From contig NC_009614.1 in assembly GCF_000012825.1 (NCBI RefSeq), forward strand, positions 682,001-746,000: a stretch of DNA of 64,000 nucleotides, written 5' to 3'. The notes below the pieces were generated by a model, which was not told where the DNA came from, made no database searches, and saw only the letters and a list, made by a program, of their open reading frames with translations. The DNA is from Phocaeicola vulgatus ATCC 8482 (lineage in GTDB: Bacteria; Bacteroidota; Bacteroidia; Bacteroidales; Bacteroidaceae). A program made the translations under genes and the position numbers. Positions within the stretch are counted from its first letter, which is position 1. Each line of letters starts with the position of its first letter. Positions 37,474-47,031 of this stretch are shown here, piece by piece.

Positions 37474-37600
37474 CATATTCTGCTAATAAAAAAGGGGGTA
37501 TAATTCGTGCAAAATAGGACAGAAATCAGCCAAAAGCCGCTTTTTATTCTTTCTAAAGAAATAAATCACGTCGGATTTACCAAACTAGAGGAAATAAAAT

Positions 37601-37630
37601 AAGGGCACTCTCTTTAAGAGATATGCCCTT
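37601..37630 (-). terminator. Hairpin terminator after the susC/susD operon
   Basis: AAGGGCA and TGCCCTT, extended by CTCT/AGAG, form a hairpin about 50 bp past the susD stop at 37683. On the minus strand it is followed by ATTTTATTT. Confidence 0.6.
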
Positions 37631-37682
37631 CATGCTCTTTCAATATTTTATATATCTATCTTCTTACTTATATCCGACAGAA

Positions 37683-39374
37683 TCAATAACCCGGATTCTG
37701 TTTCAAATCTCCGTCTTTGTTCAATTGAATCTCGGTGAGAGGTATCGGAAGCAGTGTATGGATATTGGCATCAAAACCTGTAATCACCTTATTGCTTGGT
37801 GCGGCAGGTTCCATATCCCCATTCAGTTTGATACGTTCGGCCAACGTATTGGTCCGGACTAAAGTCATACGACGGTTCTCCTCACTAATCAATTCACGGG
37901 CACGTTCATCCAAAATGAAGTCAATGTCAATCTGATCAGCCGTTACTTTACCAGCACCCGGAGCCACCGCACGATAGTCTTTAAAGGCACGGTCGCGCAA
38001 CACATTGATGTCATCAGCCGCCCCCTGTGTATTCCCCTGACGGAAACGAGCCTCTGCACGGAGCAAGTAAGTTTCTCCCAAACGCATCACAGGCCAGTCC
38101 TTCACTACAGCATAACCAAAATCATCGGTTTCATCATAAGCCCCCCATTTAGTGGGATGAGGATAAAATACGTTCAATGAATCTCCCTCGTGAGGGATGA
38201 CCTGGTCGCCCGTTTTTAATGTCACATTTCTTATACCTTTGTCTTTATCCACCAAGAACCCTTTAGCATCAATACCAACTTCTTTTGAAAAACCGGGCTT
38301 GTTATACCACATTACACGACGGATATTATAATTAGAATTACGGATATCACCTTTCTCATACAATCCGTATTTCACAAAATTGCTGATACGCAAACGGCCA
38401 TTACCACGACCGCCTATGGAATCCGCATTCACCATACCATCCAGTTTATGGAAAGCAGGAACCCAGTTACGACGTTGTTGCGGATTATCAATTGTACCGC
38501 CATTCACATCACGGTTATACTCCATTTCGAAAGTCCAGATAGCCTCCATATTCCCCTGTGAACGACGCTGATTCCCCCAACGGAACATATCATGATAATA
38601 ATCACCCGGCTCGGCCGCATATTTACCATATCTTGCTGAAATCAGTTCATATTTACCACCTGTTATAATAGGCGTCACCGCATCTTCCGCCTTCTTGAAA
38701 TAGGAAGCATCACGCATACCCATCCGAAGATAGGCTTCTCCTGCCAACTGTCTTGCCATGTCCTGATTTATACGGCTTTCATTTTTGGCAGCTCCCACTA
38801 CCGGAAGATTAGACATGGCATAAACCAAGTCAGAATCAATGACTCCATCCACCTCGGCAACCGCATTACGGGTATAATCTGTACGCGGAATACTAGTAGA
38901 TTCTGTCACTAAAGGTACATCTCCCCATAATGTCACCAACATATTGTATGCATAAGCACGAAAAAACATGGCTTCGGCTGTTGCCGCCGCATCACCGCCT
39001 TCAGCTTGTGAAGCGATAATCTGATTCGCACTATTAATGAGCTCATATAATTTTTCCCAAAGGAAACTTACCCCTGCATTCTCTGCATTCAATTCCTGAT
39101 ATCTGTAAAAAGGAACCTCTACCCCCTGAGTGTCACCGGGAGCACCTACATCCGTACCTACCTGCCAGCATCCTACAAATCCCTGCTGACTGGACATTCC
39201 CCATATAGCAGCATATTGACGGTGCAGACCTACCAATTTCGCATTTACATCTGATACTTCCGGACCATAACTAGAGTACATTTTCTCATCCAGAAAACTA
39301 TCGCTGCATGATGTAGTTCCAATAACAAATGCCGATGCAGCAAAAGTTGTTAATAATATATTTCTAAATTTCAT
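37683..39374 (-). CDS. SusD/RagB-family lipoprotein (HTCS-linked pair)
   Basis: This 563-residue surface glycan-binding lipoprotein has its lipobox at GTTSC (Cys23), with SDSFLDEKMYSSYG following. The mid region carries the SusD segment MFFRAYAYNMLVTLWGDVPLV, and the C-terminus closes with DLKQNPGY. It lies 13 bp after its susC partner, and a hairpin terminator follows at 37601. The link to the divergent HTCS suggests induction by an arabinogalactan or arabinan fragment. Confidence 0.94.
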   Translation of the reverse strand: MKFRNILLTTFAASAFVIGTTSCSDSFLDEKMYSSYGPEVSDVNAKLVGLHRQYAAIWGMSSQQGFVGCWQVGTDVGAPGDTQGVEVPFYRYQELNAENAGVSFLWEKLYELINSANQIIASQAEGGDAAATAEAMFFRAYAYNMLVTLWGDVPLVTESTSIPRTDYTRNAVAEVDGVIDSDLVYAMSNLPVVGAAKNESRINQDMARQLAGEAYLRMGMRDASYFKKAEDAVTPIITGGKYELISARYGKYAAEPGDYYHDMFRWGNQRRSQGNMEAIWTFEMEYNRDVNGGTIDNPQQRRNWVPAFHKLDGMVNADSIGGRGNGRLRISNFVKYGLYEKGDIRNSNYNIRRVMWYNKPGFSKEVGIDAKGFLVDKDKGIRNVTLKTGDQVIPHEGDSLNVFYPHPTKWGAYDETDDFGYAVVKDWPVMRLGETYLLRAEARFRQGNTQGAADDINVLRDRAFKDYRAVAPGAGKVTADQIDIDFILDERARELISEENRRMTLVRTNTLAERIKLNGDMEPAAPSNKVITGFDANIHTLLPIPLTEIQLNKDGDLKQNPGY

Positions 39375-39387
39375 AGTTCTTTGTTTT

Positions 39388-42300
39388 TTAGAATGTTAAA
39401 TTAACTCCAAATACACAACTCTTAGTCATCGGGTAGTTACTGCTGTCATATACAGTTTCACCTCTTGTACTATCCCATGAACTATTACCACGAGCTACCT
39501 GACGAGCTTCAGGATCCCAACCTACCCAATCCGTGAAAGTAAACAGGTTACGTCCGCTCACATAAAGCTGCAAACCACCGATACCCATCTTCTGAATCAT
39601 GCGCTGTGGGAAAGTATAACTTAATGTGATGTCTTTGATACGTGTATAACTGGCATCACAAGGGAAACCATATCCATGTTTGTTTGAGTTCTTACGCAAT
39701 GAACGCCATTCGTTACTCTTGTTTTCCGGAGTCCAATAACCTATTTCAGTAGTGGTATTACGACGTCCCATTTCATCACCTGCCATACCGATCAATGAAT
39801 TGTTCTTTTTCAATCCTTGTGTAGTCTGGATAAAGATACTCAATGTAAAATCCTTATAAGTGAACGTATTCGTCAGACCACCAATCCATTTCGGTGTTGT
39901 CTGCCCTTTGATGGTACGGTCATTGTCATCAATCTTGCCATCAGGTACTCCGTCAGGGCCACTGATATCCGCCAACTTCACATCACCAGCTTCTGCAATC
40001 GGGTCCCAATTCAAATGGTCGCCACGGGCTATCTCATCTTCCTGCCAGATTCCAACCATTGTATAATCATAAATCACGCCTATCGGATGTCCAAGGAACC
40101 AACGGTTACCCAAGTCGTTCTGTCCGTCTCCATAAAGGTCTTTTATCTCATTCTTATTCCATGAAAATACCAAATTGGAACTCCAGGTAAAATCGCCTGA
40201 AACAATATTACGGGAATTCAGTGTCAATTCCACACCTTTATTAGCTGTTTCACCCATATTGGAGTACACGGTATTGTAACCAGTTACTTTAGGTAAATTA
40301 CGTTTCAGAAGCAAATCGTTGGTCTTTGAGAAATAGACATCAATATTACCTGTCAAACGGTTATTCCAAAGTCCGAAGTCCAGACCGACATTGAAACTCT
40401 TTGTGGTTTCCCAAGTCAGATCCGCATTCCCCATCAAATCATTGGGCCATAAACCTGCATTCGAAGCTCCGCCTAAAGCCAACATGCCTGAATCCATCTT
40501 CACACGTGACTGATATACTCCGATGGCCTCATTACCCGCTTTACCATAAGACGCACGCAGCTTTAATGTGTTCAACCAATTACTGGAAGATTCCATAAAT
40601 GATTCACGGGCAATATTCCAACCTAAAGCGACAGAAGGGAATACACCGTATTTGTTATTATCACCGAAAACAGAAGAACCGTCCCGACGCACTGTAAATG
40701 TAAACAAGTAACGGCTGTCATAAGAATAATTAATTCGTCCCATTTGTGAAACAGTAGTATAAAGGTCGGTATATGAAGCTACGCTAGGTGTTTCCGCACT
40801 ACCCATGTTATGCCACTGCTGGTCGTCATTAATAAATTTGCTGGCCATAGCTTGCGAACGTTGATATTTCTTACGTGAAGCGGCATACAAAGCTGTCAAA
40901 TCCAAATGATGCTTTCCTAAATCACGATTATAAGCAAGGATATTCTCTATGGTATAACTTTGTGTTTCTTCATTCTTTATTTCAGCATAACCGGTCTTAT
41001 TATTCACCGACTTACCTTCATAATTATTATAACGTTTGGGCATATATGCATAACCACCATTGAATTTATAGGTCAATCCTTTAAGAGGAGAAATCAACTT
41101 TCCGAAATCAATCTCGGCATAACCGTTTATATTGATATTCCACTGACGACGCTCGGGATTAGTAGTAGTCCACATCAACGGATTGGTAAACAAAGTTTCA
41201 CTGTACATCGGATTAATGCAATAGCTGCCGTCTTCTTCATACATTTTTGCATAAGGAGACATAGCCTCAGCCATCAGAAAGTTAACACGTCCACCGTCAC
41301 GGTTATGAGATACTATATAGGAATTAGTTCCCACCTTCATATAATCAGTCACATTCATATCAATATTCGTACGAATAGAGTAACGTTTGTAGTTGAACCC
41401 TTTCAACACACCTTTCTGACTCATATAGTCGGCAGAAACGTAATACTTCACATTATCCGCCCCACCGCCGATACTTACGTTATGGTCTTGGATGATACCA
41501 GTTTGCGATACAGCATCAATCCAATCATTCTCTATACCATTGGCCTGATTTTCCGCTTCGTATGCATTCTTCACATAATCATTGTACATGGTTTCTCCGG
41601 GGTTCTGTGACACATAATCTCTATAACGTTGAGTGATTTGCGCACCATCACAGAAATCTAGTTTATGAGAAAAATCCTCCACTCCGAAATATCCGTTATA
41701 ACGAATAGTCGGCTTGCCGGAAGTACCACGCTTAGTAGTAATCAAAATAACACCATTCGCACCGTTTGTACCATAAATGGCAGTGGCCGAAGCATCCTTC
41801 AAAATTTCCATGGATTCAATATCATTCGGATTGATATCATTCAATGTACCTCCCGACTTGCTGATAGGCACACCGTCCACAACAATATATGGCCCGGAAT
41901 TAGCATTGATGGAATTCTGACCACGCACCAAAGCATCCGGTGCATCGCCCGGAATGGAAGATGTTTGTGTAATAGTAACACCTGCCGCCGCACCTTGAAC
42001 AGCTTGTAATACATTCGTCACCGGAAGTTTTCCCAGACGCTCCTTCCCTACTGAAGTAACAGAACCGGTCACATCTGATTTCTTCTGCACACCATAACCG
42101 ACTACCACCACTTCCTCCAACGTTTCTGTATCCTCTTGCAAAATAATGTTAAGTGATTTTCCCGGAATAACTTTCATCTCTTGATTCTTATATCCTATAT
42201 AAGAAATAACCAATGTAGCTCCTGGAGCCACATTCAATGTAAAATTACCATCGAAATCAGTAATTGTACCATTGGTAGTACCTTTCTCTAAAATACTGGC

Positions 42301-42489
42301 ACCAATAACCGGTTCCCCTACCGGATCTTTAATCGTACCTGATACGGATTGTTTCTGTTGCTGGACAGTTTGTACGGCAGTTACAATTTCTTCGGCCATC
42401 ACACTGAACGGCTGAGTCGCAACGAAACCTGTGCAAAGCAATAAGGCTGTCAAAGCCTTTCGATTTTTTAAGAACGAGTTTGATTTCAT
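39388..42489 (-). CDS. SusC/RagA-family TonB-dependent transporter (HTCS-linked pair)
   Basis: This 1033-residue outer-membrane importer starts at the ATG at 42489. The signal peptide ends near SVMAEE. A CarboxypepD_reg-like domain spans about 48-125, followed by TonB box EEVVVVGYG, plug (IYGTNGANGVILITTKRG) and the barrel closing with FGVNLTF. No STN domain. It is divergent from the HTCS gene across 311 bp. A full promoter with an adjacent direct repeat sits at 42633-42700, a typical arrangement for HTCS activation. Confidence 0.95.
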   Translation of the reverse strand: MKSNSFLKNRKALTALLLCTGFVATQPFSVMAEEIVTAVQTVQQQKQSVSGTIKDPVGEPVIGASILEKGTTNGTITDFDGNFTLNVAPGATLVISYIGYKNQEMKVIPGKSLNIILQEDTETLEEVVVVGYGVQKKSDVTGSVTSVGKERLGKLPVTNVLQAVQGAAAGVTITQTSSIPGDAPDALVRGQNSINANSGPYIVVDGVPISKSGGTLNDINPNDIESMEILKDASATAIYGTNGANGVILITTKRGTSGKPTIRYNGYFGVEDFSHKLDFCDGAQITQRYRDYVSQNPGETMYNDYVKNAYEAENQANGIENDWIDAVSQTGIIQDHNVSIGGGADNVKYYVSADYMSQKGVLKGFNYKRYSIRTNIDMNVTDYMKVGTNSYIVSHNRDGGRVNFLMAEAMSPYAKMYEEDGSYCINPMYSETLFTNPLMWTTTNPERRQWNININGYAEIDFGKLISPLKGLTYKFNGGYAYMPKRYNNYEGKSVNNKTGYAEIKNEETQSYTIENILAYNRDLGKHHLDLTALYAASRKKYQRSQAMASKFINDDQQWHNMGSAETPSVASYTDLYTTVSQMGRINYSYDSRYLFTFTVRRDGSSVFGDNNKYGVFPSVALGWNIARESFMESSSNWLNTLKLRASYGKAGNEAIGVYQSRVKMDSGMLALGGASNAGLWPNDLMGNADLTWETTKSFNVGLDFGLWNNRLTGNIDVYFSKTNDLLLKRNLPKVTGYNTVYSNMGETANKGVELTLNSRNIVSGDFTWSSNLVFSWNKNEIKDLYGDGQNDLGNRWFLGHPIGVIYDYTMVGIWQEDEIARGDHLNWDPIAEAGDVKLADISGPDGVPDGKIDDNDRTIKGQTTPKWIGGLTNTFTYKDFTLSIFIQTTQGLKKNNSLIGMAGDEMGRRNTTTEIGYWTPENKSNEWRSLRKNSNKHGYGFPCDASYTRIKDITLSYTFPQRMIQKMGIGGLQLYVSGRNLFTFTDWVGWDPEARQVARGNSSWDSTRGETVYDSSNYPMTKSCVFGVNLTF

Positions 42490-42632
42490 CGTTTTTCTTT
42501 TATTAGATTATTACAAGGTGATTAATTATTCACTTTATCACTAGAAGATTTTTTTCCTAAAAGACATCCTCTTCGATAAAATTGGTTAACTTTATGTCTT
42601 CATAAGCATCAAACGGGTTTATTTTTCTTCTG

Positions 42633-42661
42633 CAAATATAAAAGGTGTTATCAAACACAAA
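42633..42661 (-). promoter_or_regulatory. susC promoter (TTTG-N17-TATATTTG)
   Basis: On the minus strand TTTG (42658-42661) is followed after 17 bases by TATATTTG (42633-42640), close to the Bacteroidetes consensus. Transcription would start near 42625. Confidence 0.65.
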
Positions 42662-42666
42662 TGAAT

Positions 42667-42700
42667 AAAAACCGTTCACGAAACATAGAAAAATCGTTCA
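42667..42700 (-). promoter_or_regulatory. Direct repeat TGAACGRTTTTT x2, likely HTCS operator
   Basis: TGAACGGTTTTT (42667-42678) and TGAACGATTTTT (42689-42700), read on the minus strand, repeat in the same orientation with a 22-bp period. They end 5 bases upstream of the -33 element. AraC-type activators commonly bind direct repeats at two-turn spacing next to the -33 region. Confidence 0.6.
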
Positions 42701-42770
42701 TAACGAGTTTTTAATAGCCTATTGCCGAATTCTTAACCCTCCGTCAGCATGTCATATCAAAGATTTATGC

Positions 42771-42778
42771 TAATTTTG
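42771..42778 (+). promoter_or_regulatory. -7 box (TAATTTTG) of the HTCS gene
   Basis: TAATTTTG fits TAnnTTTG and ends 22 bases before the HTCS ATG, giving a short leader. Confidence 0.5.
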
Positions 42779-42800
42779 CCATACACAAATTAATATCCTC

Positions 42801-45800
42801 ATGAAAAACATATCGTTCATTATTACTTTATTTTTTATCGTCTCACTTTCAAGCCTTGAGAAAATATCAGCGCAGCCCTATACCATTAAACGCCTGGGAA
42901 TGGAAGACGGACTATCCAGCAACTACACACAAAAAATTATCCAAGACCAAAAAGGATATATCTGGGTAGCGACCTCATCAGGACTCAACCGGTTCGACGG
43001 ACAAAAATTCATTCTTTATGGACAAGACAATCATAAGACAGAGCAAAACTGGATCAACAGTCTGCTAGCCGACCCCACGAATGATAACGTATGGGTTGGA
43101 ACTGATCAAGGGCTATTTTATTTTGACTATCCTACCGGAAGCATGATGCCCCATGCCACTCCGCTAAGTCACTTGGACAAAAACATCACGGGGCTGACCG
43201 CTGCTACCGACTCCGGTATATGGATTACCCATCATACTGCAGGAGTTATACATTGGTCTGCACAAGACACCACCTGCTATACCCCACAGACGGTACTGGG
43301 ATTAAAAGGCCCTTTCCAGACAGCTGTCGATGACGGAAACGGTAACCTATACATCGGCCACAGTGACAAAGGGTTGAGTATCATTTCAATAAAAAACAAC
43401 TTTTGCAAGAACTATCGGCATATCCCCGGAAATCAAAATAGTCTGCCCGACAACAGCGTAAACGTCATTTATAAGGATAAAAGCCATAATATCTGGTTAG
43501 GCACCAATAACGGACTAGTACTATTCAACCCTCAAAAAGAAAGTTTCACCACTTTCAGACAGATGGAGGATAATGAACACTCCCTGTTAGGTAACCAAGT
43601 AGCCGATATCAAACAAATGAATGACGGCACGTTATGGATTTCCACCTATCTGGGCGGGGTCAGCATCTTCAACCTACTCGAGAATACGTTCACCCCTCCA
43701 GCACAAGCCATCTTTACCCGTATCACAGCCAGCAATGACGGACACGGTTTGTCTAGTCCCAATGCACAAAGCATCATACAGGATTCTTTCGGCAACATAT
43801 GGATAGGCAACTATCGGGGAGGAATTGACTTTATCAGTCATACCCAACCCCTGTTCAATACCATCACTTACAAAACAGAAAAGTATGGTCATAACTGCAA
43901 CAAACAAGTCTGGGGGCTATGGGCAGACAACAACCGACAAATATGGTTGGGTGGAGAAGGCGAATTAGGTATTTACAAAGAAGGGAAAGAAATAGAAATC
44001 ATCCCCCTAAACCAATGTCGTCTAAACAAACAAACACATATCAGCGTCATCCATCAGGACAAACATGGCGACTTGTGGCTGGGTACCCACAAACATGGTG
44101 TAGCCATCTATCATCCTGACACCAAACGCATAACCTGTATCGGAGATGATAAAGATGGAAGCCTGGACATCCTATGCTTCTACGAAGATACAGACGGAAA
44201 AATATGGATAGGTACCCAAAGTGGACTTTATTCCGCCTACAACCGGGAGCTGACACAAGAAGATAAAATTAACAGACTATTGACCAATAAAGGAATAAGA
44301 AGCATCCTAAGGGACAAGAACGGCAAACTATGGATAGGAGCCAAAGGATTGTTTCTGTTCGATGACAAAGGACAACTGTTCCAGGAACTGACAACAGAGC
44401 AAAGTTTCCCCATACGCTCCGTCAATTATTTGATGGAGGATTCGCGTAAACGAATCTGGGTAGGAACCAATGACGGAATCCTGGTTTTCCGAGATGCCAG
44501 CCATCTGGAAGATTATTCCCATTATGGGACGAAAGAAGGACTGCAAAACACCAATGTACGCGCCATACAGGAAGACCATGACGGAACCATCTGGCTCAGT
44601 ACCAATGCCGGTATTTCACGATTGGACGAAAAGACAAAGACTTTCTACAATTACAACCACTATGACGGAGTACCCATGGGAGACTTTATGGACGGATCTA
44701 CCTGCATTTCCACTGACGGAATCCTCTATTTCGGTTCACAAGGCGGAGCCTGTTACTTTACTCCCGGTGAAGTCAACTCTATCCGTAAACCGGCACCGGT
44801 CACCATCACACAATTTTCTATTTACGACAAACAGACAGAAAGCAAAGATACAGAGCATCCCCTTCCTCTCACCGATGCCAACATACAGCTCCCCTATAAT
44901 CAAAATACATTCAAGATTTCATTCAATGTACTAGACTATGCCATCAGCTCACAAGTAGAGTTTTCTTACATTCTGGAAGGATTGGAAAACACTTGGTACA
45001 ACACACAAGGCGAAAAGCAAATCATTTTCAGAAATATTCCACCCGGACATTATACCTTTAAAGTAAAAACACGTTTAAGGAATCAGGAATGGGAAAAGGA
45101 CGAAGCTACACTGCATATCCGCATCACCCCTCCATTCTGGTTGAGCTGGTATGCTAAACTAATTTACGCCTTGCTGATAATACTGATCATTTACGGAGTG
45201 TCACGTTTTTATAAACGCAAACTGGACTTAGAGAGTTCACTGGAAGTGGAGCGCAAGCAAAGTCTGAACAAACAAGAACTGAATGAAGAACGCCTGCGCT
45301 TCTACACCAACATCACCCATGAACTGCGTACTCCGCTCACGCTGATTCTAGGTCCATTGGAAGACCTGTTGAGTGATGCCACCCTGTCTCCCAAACACGC
45401 CAACAAAATCAGCATCATTCATGATAGCGCCACCCGTCTGCTGAATCTGATAAACCGCATACTGGAATTCCGCAAGACCGAGACCCAGAACCGTAAATTA
45501 TCTGTGGCCAAGGGAGATCTGGGACAATTGGTACAGGAAGTGGGATTACGTTACAAAGAGCTGAATCCCAATAACAAAGTAAATTATCATATTCATATCG
45601 AAACAGAAGATACGGAAATCTTCTATGACGCGGACATGATCACCATCATACTGGACAACCTGATGAGCAATGCTGCCAAATATACTTCCGAGGGAGATAT
45701 CACCTTATCACTCCGTTCAGTAGAAGAGAACCAGATAAAATACACGGAAATCAGTGTCAGTGATACCGGTCATGGCATTGACGCCGAAGCGTTACCACAC

Positions 45801-46823
45801 ATTTTCGATCGCTATTATCAGGCAAAAAGCAAATATCAGGCATCGGGTTCGGGAATCGGGCTCGCTCTGGTCAAAGGTTTGAGTGAGTTACACGAAGGAA
45901 TCCTGAAAGTAGAAAGCACAGTGGATACGGGAACCACATTCACGCTGCGCCTGCTCACCGAGAATACGTATCCCAACGCTATCCATGCCCAACATGATAT
46001 GGAAAAGAAGCCGATGGATGCAGAGGAAACCACCATTACCGATACACCAACCGAAAATCATCCCATTGTACTGGTGGTAGAGGACAATGCCGACATACGG
46101 GAATACATCCGGAGCTCTTTTACAGATATCTATGAAGTAATCACTGCCAAGGATGGCAAAGAAGGCTGGGAACTGGCACAGGCACGAATTCCCAACATCA
46201 TTGTCAGTGATATCATGATGCCGGTCATGGACGGTATCGAACTTTGCAAGCGAATAAAAGAGGATATGCGCACCAGCCATATCCCTGTAATCTTACTGAC
46301 GGCTAAAGATTCTTTACAAGACAAGGAAGAAGGATATGCATCCGGAGCAGATTCCTATCTTACCAAACCGTTCAGTGCCAAGTTACTGCACAGTCGCATC
46401 AACAATCTGTTGGAAACCCGTAAGAAAATAGCCTCTTTGCTGGCACTGGCCGATATACAGCCCAAACAGGAAAGTGCCGTGAGTTCGTTAAACAAACTGG
46501 ATAATGAATTCTTGCAGAAAATCACGCAAATAATCGAAGAGAATCTAGAAATGGAAAAGATGGATATCGCTTTCATTGCCGACAAGATGTGCATGAGTCA
46601 CTCTACCCTTTACCGCAAGATAAAAGGACTGACAGATATGTCCGCCAACGAATTTATCCGTAAGGTAAAAATGCGCAAGGGAGTGGAACTGCTGATGTCC
46701 GGACAATATACTATTTCAGAAATAGCCTATATGATAGGATTCAGCAGTGTGGCCTATTTCCGCCAATGTTTCAAGGACGAATACGGAATGTCGCCTTCGG
46801 ATTATGTGAAACAAAAACAGTAG
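42801..46823 (+). CDS. Hybrid two-component system sensor/regulator (HTCS)
   Basis: This 1340-residue inner-membrane protein combines sensor kinase and response regulator. A signal segment (1-25) precedes a periplasmic propeller region of two sets of repeats (about 30-690, motifs such as WVGTDQGLFYF) and a Y_Y_Y domain (about 710-775). One transmembrane helix follows (about 778-802), then HisKA with phospho-acceptor His840 (ITHELRTPL), HATPase (about 940-1050; N-box DNLMSNAAKY, G-box GSGIGLAL), a receiver domain with Asp1137 (VSDIMMPVMDG), and a C-terminal AraC HTH (about 1235-1338). All key residues are present, so it should be functional. It is divergent from susC/susD at 37683-42489, its probable main target, and may also control the nearby GH43 genes. 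Confidence 0.96.
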   Translation: MKNISFIITLFFIVSLSSLEKISAQPYTIKRLGMEDGLSSNYTQKIIQDQKGYIWVATSSGLNRFDGQKFILYGQDNHKTEQNWINSLLADPTNDNVWVGTDQGLFYFDYPTGSMMPHATPLSHLDKNITGLTAATDSGIWITHHTAGVIHWSAQDTTCYTPQTVLGLKGPFQTAVDDGNGNLYIGHSDKGLSIISIKNNFCKNYRHIPGNQNSLPDNSVNVIYKDKSHNIWLGTNNGLVLFNPQKESFTTFRQMEDNEHSLLGNQVADIKQMNDGTLWISTYLGGVSIFNLLENTFTPPAQAIFTRITASNDGHGLSSPNAQSIIQDSFGNIWIGNYRGGIDFISHTQPLFNTITYKTEKYGHNCNKQVWGLWADNNRQIWLGGEGELGIYKEGKEIEIIPLNQCRLNKQTHISVIHQDKHGDLWLGTHKHGVAIYHPDTKRITCIGDDKDGSLDILCFYEDTDGKIWIGTQSGLYSAYNRELTQEDKINRLLTNKGIRSILRDKNGKLWIGAKGLFLFDDKGQLFQELTTEQSFPIRSVNYLMEDSRKRIWVGTNDGILVFRDASHLEDYSHYGTKEGLQNTNVRAIQEDHDGTIWLSTNAGISRLDEKTKTFYNYNHYDGVPMGDFMDGSTCISTDGILYFGSQGGACYFTPGEVNSIRKPAPVTITQFSIYDKQTESKDTEHPLPLTDANIQLPYNQNTFKISFNVLDYAISSQVEFSYILEGLENTWYNTQGEKQIIFRNIPPGHYTFKVKTRLRNQEWEKDEATLHIRITPPFWLSWYAKLIYALLIILIIYGVSRFYKRKLDLESSLEVERKQSLNKQELNEERLRFYTNITHELRTPLTLILGPLEDLLSDATLSPKHANKISIIHDSATRLLNLINRILEFRKTETQNRKLSVAKGDLGQLVQEVGLRYKELNPNNKVNYHIHIETEDTEIFYDADMITIILDNLMSNAAKYTSEGDITLSLRSVEENQIKYTEISVSDTGHGIDAEALPHIFDRYYQAKSKYQASGSGIGLALVKGLSELHEGILKVESTVDTGTTFTLRLLTENTYPNAIHAQHDMEKKPMDAEETTITDTPTENHPIVLVVEDNADIREYIRSSFTDIYEVITAKDGKEGWELAQARIPNIIVSDIMMPVMDGIELCKRIKEDMRTSHIPVILLTAKDSLQDKEEGYASGADSYLTKPFSAKLLHSRINNLLETRKKIASLLALADIQPKQESAVSSLNKLDNEFLQKITQIIEENLEMEKMDIAFIADKMCMSHSTLYRKIKGLTDMSANEFIRKVKMRKGVELLMSGQYTISEIAYMIGFSSVAYFRQCFKDEYGMSPSDYVKQKQ

Positions 46824-46891
46824 ACTCCCTGGCGGATTCTGATCATTGCTTGGTATCATCCTGAGCAGTTCTTCTTTAGAGTTTTATATTT

Positions 46892-46937
46892 CTGCTACCA
46901 CCCTTCCTGCTGAAATGCCGATGAAAAGTGGTAGCAG
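46892..46937. repeat. Inverted repeat CTGCTACCAC/GTGGTAGCAG between convergent genes
   Basis: Perfect 10-bp arms (46892-46901, 46928-46937) with a 26-base loop. The pairing can extend outward via AGAGTTTTATATT and AATATAAAGCTC with a bulge. It lies between the convergent HTCS and DUF3810 genes and may act as a terminator, although no T-run follows. Confidence 0.5.
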
Positions 46938-47031
46938 TGGAGCAACAATATAAAGCTCGTTTGTTGTAGAACTCTTGGATCAAGTTATAACTGTCACAAT
47001 CGAATTCAAGTCCAGCCTGAACATTCTGTTT

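Larger units (their letters stand above)
42490..42800. other. Divergent control region between susC and the HTCS gene
   Basis: About 310 bp without a gene. From left to right on the plus strand: a leader of about 135 bases for susC, its promoter (42633-42661), a 22-bp-spaced direct repeat (42667-42700), and the HTCS -7 box (42771-42778). Confidence 0.7.
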
